64,000 bases of DNA. Origin: Rhineura floridana. Its lineage: Eukaryota; Chordata; Lepidosauria; Squamata; Rhineuridae. Location of the stretch: assembly GCF_030035675.1 (NCBI RefSeq), contig NC_084489.1, forward strand, positions 16,343,001 through 16,407,000, written 5' to 3'. Positions 59,896-64,000 of this stretch are shown here, piece by piece (positions within the stretch are counted from its first letter, which is position 1; every line of letters begins with the position of its first letter). The notes beneath the pieces were generated by a model that saw only the letters and a list, made by a program, of their open reading frames with translations, did not search any database and was not told the DNA's origin. The position numbers and the translations under genes were made by a program.

Positions 59896-61271
59896 TGAGC
59901 AACGCCACCCCACTCCACCAGCTGCTACTGCTCTGGGATCAGATTGGAAAGATTTCTGATCTTCTGTTTATATATAATGTCCAGATCAATGTAAAGAACT
60001 GTCTGTCAAACTTCATGCTCCATAGTTCCAGCCAGTTTATCAAGGTTGATCCTATTAAAAGCAGCAGTGATTTTGAGAACAGCCACAAATAATAGTTACA
60101 TTAGGTTTATCAACAAAATATAGTATGGTGTGGAAAATTCAAAGTGAGAACCCCATGTATATAAATTCCATCTTCAACTTTGTCACAACTACAGCCATGA
60201 AGCGGAACATGAAGGATGGGGAAACAGAAGATTCCAAAATGGGCTTTGCTTGGCTGCCAGTAGAATGCATCATAAATATAAAGAGTTTCCAAACAAGCTT
60301 CATCATTTCTTCACCAGCGATGACTTTTAGAACTTAAAGTACAACATTGAAGAAAAATTGATGTTAAGTATAAATGTGAAGAATCATGCCAATTTAGTCT
60401 ATGAGGTGGCAACTTTCTGAGTGAAAGAGAACAAATTGCAGTGAACCATGAAAATAACTCCAGAAACCATTATCTGCAAATGTTCATCATCCTCATCATC
60501 TTAATAAAATGTGCTGTTATGGCTCTTTGTCTTCCTGCTTCCTTCCCTTTATCTTGTCTGACACAACTCAGTCACTGCGGACTATTGAAAGGTATTTGTG
60601 CTTTTTGTTAACTTTTCATGATGCTAGGGAAGCATTACTGGATTTAGGGAAATATAGTGAAGATAGAGAGCACTTTATTTTCTTTAGGATCTTGCCATCA
60701 ATTTGAGTCTGGAAGGAAAAAAAGGAGCACTCCATGTCTGCCACAGAACATGTGCCAAAATTTTAGCTCAAACATTAATATCAGAAGATGGACTGGAAAG
60801 TGGTGATGAGAGCATGAATATCGGTTTTCCCGCAAAATCAGACTCTTCCTATGTAGACCTCTGGACCAAGAACACTGTACCTAGAGTTTATTTTTACCTT
60901 GCCAAGTTTTTGCCCTTACAGCTCCTGGTATGGGAAGCAGCCACAGGAAAGAATATTCCCTAAAAACCTAATTGTGAATCAGTCTCATATTTGTTATATT
61001 AATTGGGAATATATCACTGTACAGTTTGATCCATGCTAGTGTTTGTGGTCTGCAATGTATAGACCACAATGGGGAGGGAAGGAGAGAGAGAATGGAGCTC
61101 TTCAAAGTTTCAATGTACATTGCTAACGGTCTTATAATTTTACGTACTTCAGTATCACACTTCACTAACAATACCAGTTCCATTAAATATTGGTGTGAGA
61201 GCACTGTTTGCCTCCCACCTCAAATCCACAACTGTTTTTGTGCTTTTTCTGCCATTTCTGCTCACTATAAA

Positions 61272-61272
<1 letters not shown>

Positions 61273-61313
<41 letters not shown>
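61273..61313. repeat. (GT)n(TA)n microsatellite
   Basis: A short GT run leads into about 17 TA units. Confidence 0.95.
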
Positions 61314-61316
<3 letters not shown>

Positions 61317-61749
61317 GCAGCAGCATTTATTGTGCAAGCGCTACTACATGCAAGTGTTGCTTGAAGACTCTCAGTATGGGAGTGAAAAATGCTATCTCCC
61401 CAATCAAGGGCAATGCATTACGGTGGAGCCATACCACTGATCGCAGACCCAGTTAAAATGTTGCCCAAATGTGAAACAAGGTGCTGATAGATACTCCTTT
61501 CACCAACCCACTGTATGATGAAATAGCAGCTATCATTGGCATTTATCATTTATCTGTCTGTCTATGCCAGTTCCCTCATATTCTTGAATGACCAAGAAAT
61601 AGAAGCCTTTATAGAAGACTATGAAGACAGAAGTAGGTAAGGCTGGGCTCACTTGGAGATGTTGTGGTGATAAGTACACAACTTACCCTTCTCTACCCTG
61701 ACACTGGGCCTTGCTGAGAAGTGTACTTGCAGTATACAAGCTCTCTTCC

Positions 61750-62390
61750 CATTTGGGATGGACAGATCAGCCGATTTCCAGTTCATGTCAATTTTACATG
61801 TGTTTCTTCATTAAGTCTGCTCTGTCCCACTGCAGAAATTCTTTTGCCATTTTTTAAAAAAATCTGCCCCAAGAACCTTATATAAATATATACTTAAATA
61901 CGTATTTTATCACAAGAATGTACAGTAGGGCCCAGCCTTACGGCATTCCGTTTTCCGGCGTTCTGCTGATGTGGCGGCTTTCAGTTAGGGGAAATTCCCT
62001 GTTTTAAAGCCAATTTTGCGCTTTTGCGGCATTTTGCGGCATTTTCGCGTGACGCAACCCACTATAGTCAATGGGTTCCGCTTTACGGTGATTTCCGCTT
62101 TACGGTGGGGGCCTGGTCCCTAACCCGCCGTATAAGCGGGGCCCTACTGTATATTTAAATAGTATTTTAGCTCAATCTACACATTTCTAAGCACATTTTA
62201 TCTAAAATACACATTTTAATACATTTTGGTACATTCTTGAACCTAAATTGCAGTATTTAAAAAACTGTAAAATCCAGAGGATAATAACATTCTGATCCAG
62301 GTATTAGTCCAGAAGGTGCCAGTTAGGTCAGTTTGCTTAAATATGTGAAGCAAACAAAATTCTCCTCCATTCCTATTCCCCACACACAAT
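61750..62390. repeat. AT-rich dispersed repeat, copy 3, split by a DNA element
   Basis: Flanks of the insertion at 61923-62149 share the ACACATTTCTAAGCACATTT, TACACATTTTAATACATTTTG and CTCCTCCATTCCTATTCCCC style of 40060-40490. The match is worn and mainly in word order; the right end is clearer than the left. Confidence 0.4.
61923..62149. mobile_element. Nonautonomous TA-flanked DNA element (mariner/Tigger-like MITE), copy 2
   Basis: The 227-bp element begins CAGTAGGGCCCAGCCTTACG and ends AAGCGGGGCCCTACTG, and is flanked by TA at 61921-61922 and 62150-62151. It matches 20141-20359 along its whole length (GCGGCTTTCAGTTAGGGGAA, GGGGGCCTGGTCCCTAACCC). It carries an extra GATTTCCGCTTTACGGT repeat unit. 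No coding frame. Confidence 0.9.
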
Positions 62391-63794
62391 TCACATGCCC
62401 TGACTCATTTTATTTTTAAAAAGCTACTATTTTTGTTACTATCTTCCAATAACAAGATTCTATTTCAAAAAGAGCCTTCTAAAATTAAGATGTAATGGGG
62501 AAAAGTAACATTACTGTAGGTATAGTTACTACATCTCTTGTAAGCATGAATTCTTCAAATATAGTTTTATTTACCTATTGCTATGACTATAACAAAGAAA
62601 CACTAGCTCTCTGAATTATCTGAAAAGGGCTTGGAATAACACTTGGAAAAACAGCTACACACCTAAGAACTGGAACTGTCCCAGTCATAAGAACAAAAAT
62701 AATACAAGGAGAAGAACTGGTACTTTTAAAAAAGCCTTTTAGGATATTAAAACTGGGAGAGAAAAAAGATATTAGGTTTCAGCATGTAGTGGTGCTCTTT
62801 GACTGCAGTTTGCTATAGTTAAGTTTTGAAATCTAGCTTTCTAATAAAAATACAAATGGTAAAAGTTGGCTGGAAAATTATCTAGGCACTTTGTTCCTTG
62901 TCAATAACCACTTTCCTTATTCTATGAGGATCCTCATGAGGATGACAGAGATGTTTGGAGGGAAACAATAAAGCCTACTAAGTCTTCAGGAAGACAGTGT
63001 ACATTACAGATCTGCCATGTCTTACATATTCAAGTCAATTAAATATGATCCATGGCTAGTACTTTCACTAAGGGCTCTGTAGCAGCTCTGTCTTCATACC
63101 CAGGAAAAAAGGGGAACCATGCATGTACTGTTTACTATCGTAGTCAATAATAATACGCAGATACATCCTGAAGCAGAGCACGTGTCCAAAGCAATGAACT
63201 TAAAAGACTGGTTCATACATGCACATACATCATTTGATCTCTCATCACCATATCATTCAGCAGTGGCATTTTGCTACTACTTTCAAAAAGCTATTGCTGT
63301 CAGCTGAAAGCGTGGGTCTCCTCCATTAAGATAATTGTATTTGCAGTGATTAATCTGTGATAGCTGGTTCATACATGGAAGCTATTATATGATGCTACAA
63401 TCAGTGAGTGATGACATAAATGGAAACTGGTGAGAAGAATTGTTGAAATAAAGGAAACAGGATAAATTATGAGATCAGTCCACATAGATAGTTAATGTAT
63501 TTGCTTGTGCACATGAAAGCACCATTATCTGCACCCCTCTTGTTAGGCAATCGTAAGACTGATGACATATGATAATGTCTTCAAAAAAATAATAATGGCA
63601 TGGAAAACTTTGCCCTATTATGCTGTATAAAATGGCCTAATGAAAACTCCACTGTCTGAAATTTTATGCATTTAGTACTAATGTACTTCTGAAAATGTAA
63701 TTTCGTTCATGACCGTGCTACTGAAATCATGTAAAATTAATGCAAAATTAATGCTTGAGGGTGAGGGAATAAGAAATCAGAAATACATGCTTAC

Positions 63795-64000
63795 CTGAGC
63801 AGGTGGTGGTTGCTGAACATAACCTTGCGGTGGAGGTGGGGCTTGCAGTACTTGTTGGGATACCGATGGGACTGAACTTGTAAAACCTCCAGTGGGGAGT
63901 TGCTGGCTTGTGGGTGCCATGACATAACCAGTCTGTGGGGAAGACTGTTGTATAATAGGTGATGGGTAGACAGGACCAGAAGGCGAATCAGGGTTGTCTC
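63795..64000 (-). CDS. ARPP21: ARPP21 coding exon, cut by the window edge
   Basis: Read from the right edge, two bases complete a codon begun outside, then 68 codons follow. They encode DNPDSPSGPVYPSPIIQQSS, PQTGYVMAPTSQQLPTGGFT, SSVPSVSQQVLQAPPPPQGY and VQQPPPAQ. This is a Pro/Gln/Ser-rich disordered stretch of the ARPP21 tail, with the short GYVMAPTSQQ and PPPPQGYVQQ words typical of the family. The donor CAG/GTAAGC at 63794 is strong. It ends in phase 0, matching the exon at 51837-51963. Its acceptor and the upstream exons with the R3H and SUZ domains lie outside the window. Confidence 0.92.

Larger units (their letters stand above)
51964..63794 (-). other. ARPP21: ARPP21 intron (11.8 kb)
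   Basis: It joins the donor GTAAGC below 63795 to the acceptor at 51964. It contains the CR1, L2, hAT, U2 and microsatellite pieces listed separately. The stretches 54420-55779, 57056-58519, 59896-61272 and 62390-63794 show no element I can name. 57430-57780 is a candidate conserved noncoding element. Confidence 0.85.

Noticed and set aside
60703-60963. 86-codon plus-strand open frame
   Set aside because: It has no recognisable motif, is antisense to the gene, and has no splice or promoter support.

Overview
The window is vertebrate nuclear DNA, most likely from a squamate reptile (probably a lizard). It is AT-leaning and holds one widely spaced, intron-rich host gene. Most of the rest is L2-type, CR1-type and RTE/BovB LINE debris, tRNA-type SINEs whose tails look like the BovB tail, and small hAT-like and TA-flanked DNA elements. 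The squamate call is an inference from this repeat mix; nothing in the window names the species.

Host gene: the only protein-coding gene I can support is the 3' half of ARPP21, on the minus strand. Four coding exons with clean splice signals and matching phases lie at 63795-64000 (cut by the window edge), 51837-51963, 5036-5184 and 2563-2820 (stop codon). A 3'UTR of about 0.5 kb follows, with a poly(A) signal at 2070-2075. The exons encode the Gln/Pro/Tyr-rich C-terminal tail; the R3H RNA-binding part lies beyond the right edge. The 46.7-kb intron between 51837 and 5184 carries the miR-128-2 hairpin (51015-51098) on the same strand. That hairpin is what separates ARPP21 from its paralogues R3HDM1 and R3HDM2. 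Host protein and microRNA would come from one neuronal transcript.

Repeat layout, left to right. 1-2049 is 3' flank with a GAAA microsatellite. 6114-12372 is a striking palindrome-like structure: two inverted copies of a unit that itself has long terminal inverted repeats flank mirror-image arrays of an 80-bp core plus polypyrimidine spacer. A solo LTR, itself split by an L2 LINE, interrupts its left half. 12.5-16.9 kb holds a LINE of unresolved clade and an L2 LINE carrying a second solo LTR. 18.6-28.4 kb has hAT-like elements, a Penelope-like fragment with a small DNA transposon in it, a 340-bp local duplication, and CR1, BovB and SINE pieces. 30-35.2 kb has L2, a CR1-like element that seems to have lost its middle, and BovB. 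35.4-36.0 kb is a second array of the core/polypyrimidine unit. 36.6-46.6 kb is L2-rich, with a 70-bp tandem repeat at 39.5 kb and an L2 inserted head-on into another L2 at 43-46.6 kb. 47.6-62.4 kb has scattered CR1, L2 and hAT elements, a U2 snRNA scrap, and a second copy of the TA-flanked element.

The most unusual item is the 6.1-12.4 kb inverted structure and its core array, which recurs at 35.4 kb. I do not recognise it as a named family. No database search was run. Repeat clade names rest on protein motifs read by eye, and most repeat boundaries are good to about 10-30 bp unless target-site duplications fix them.
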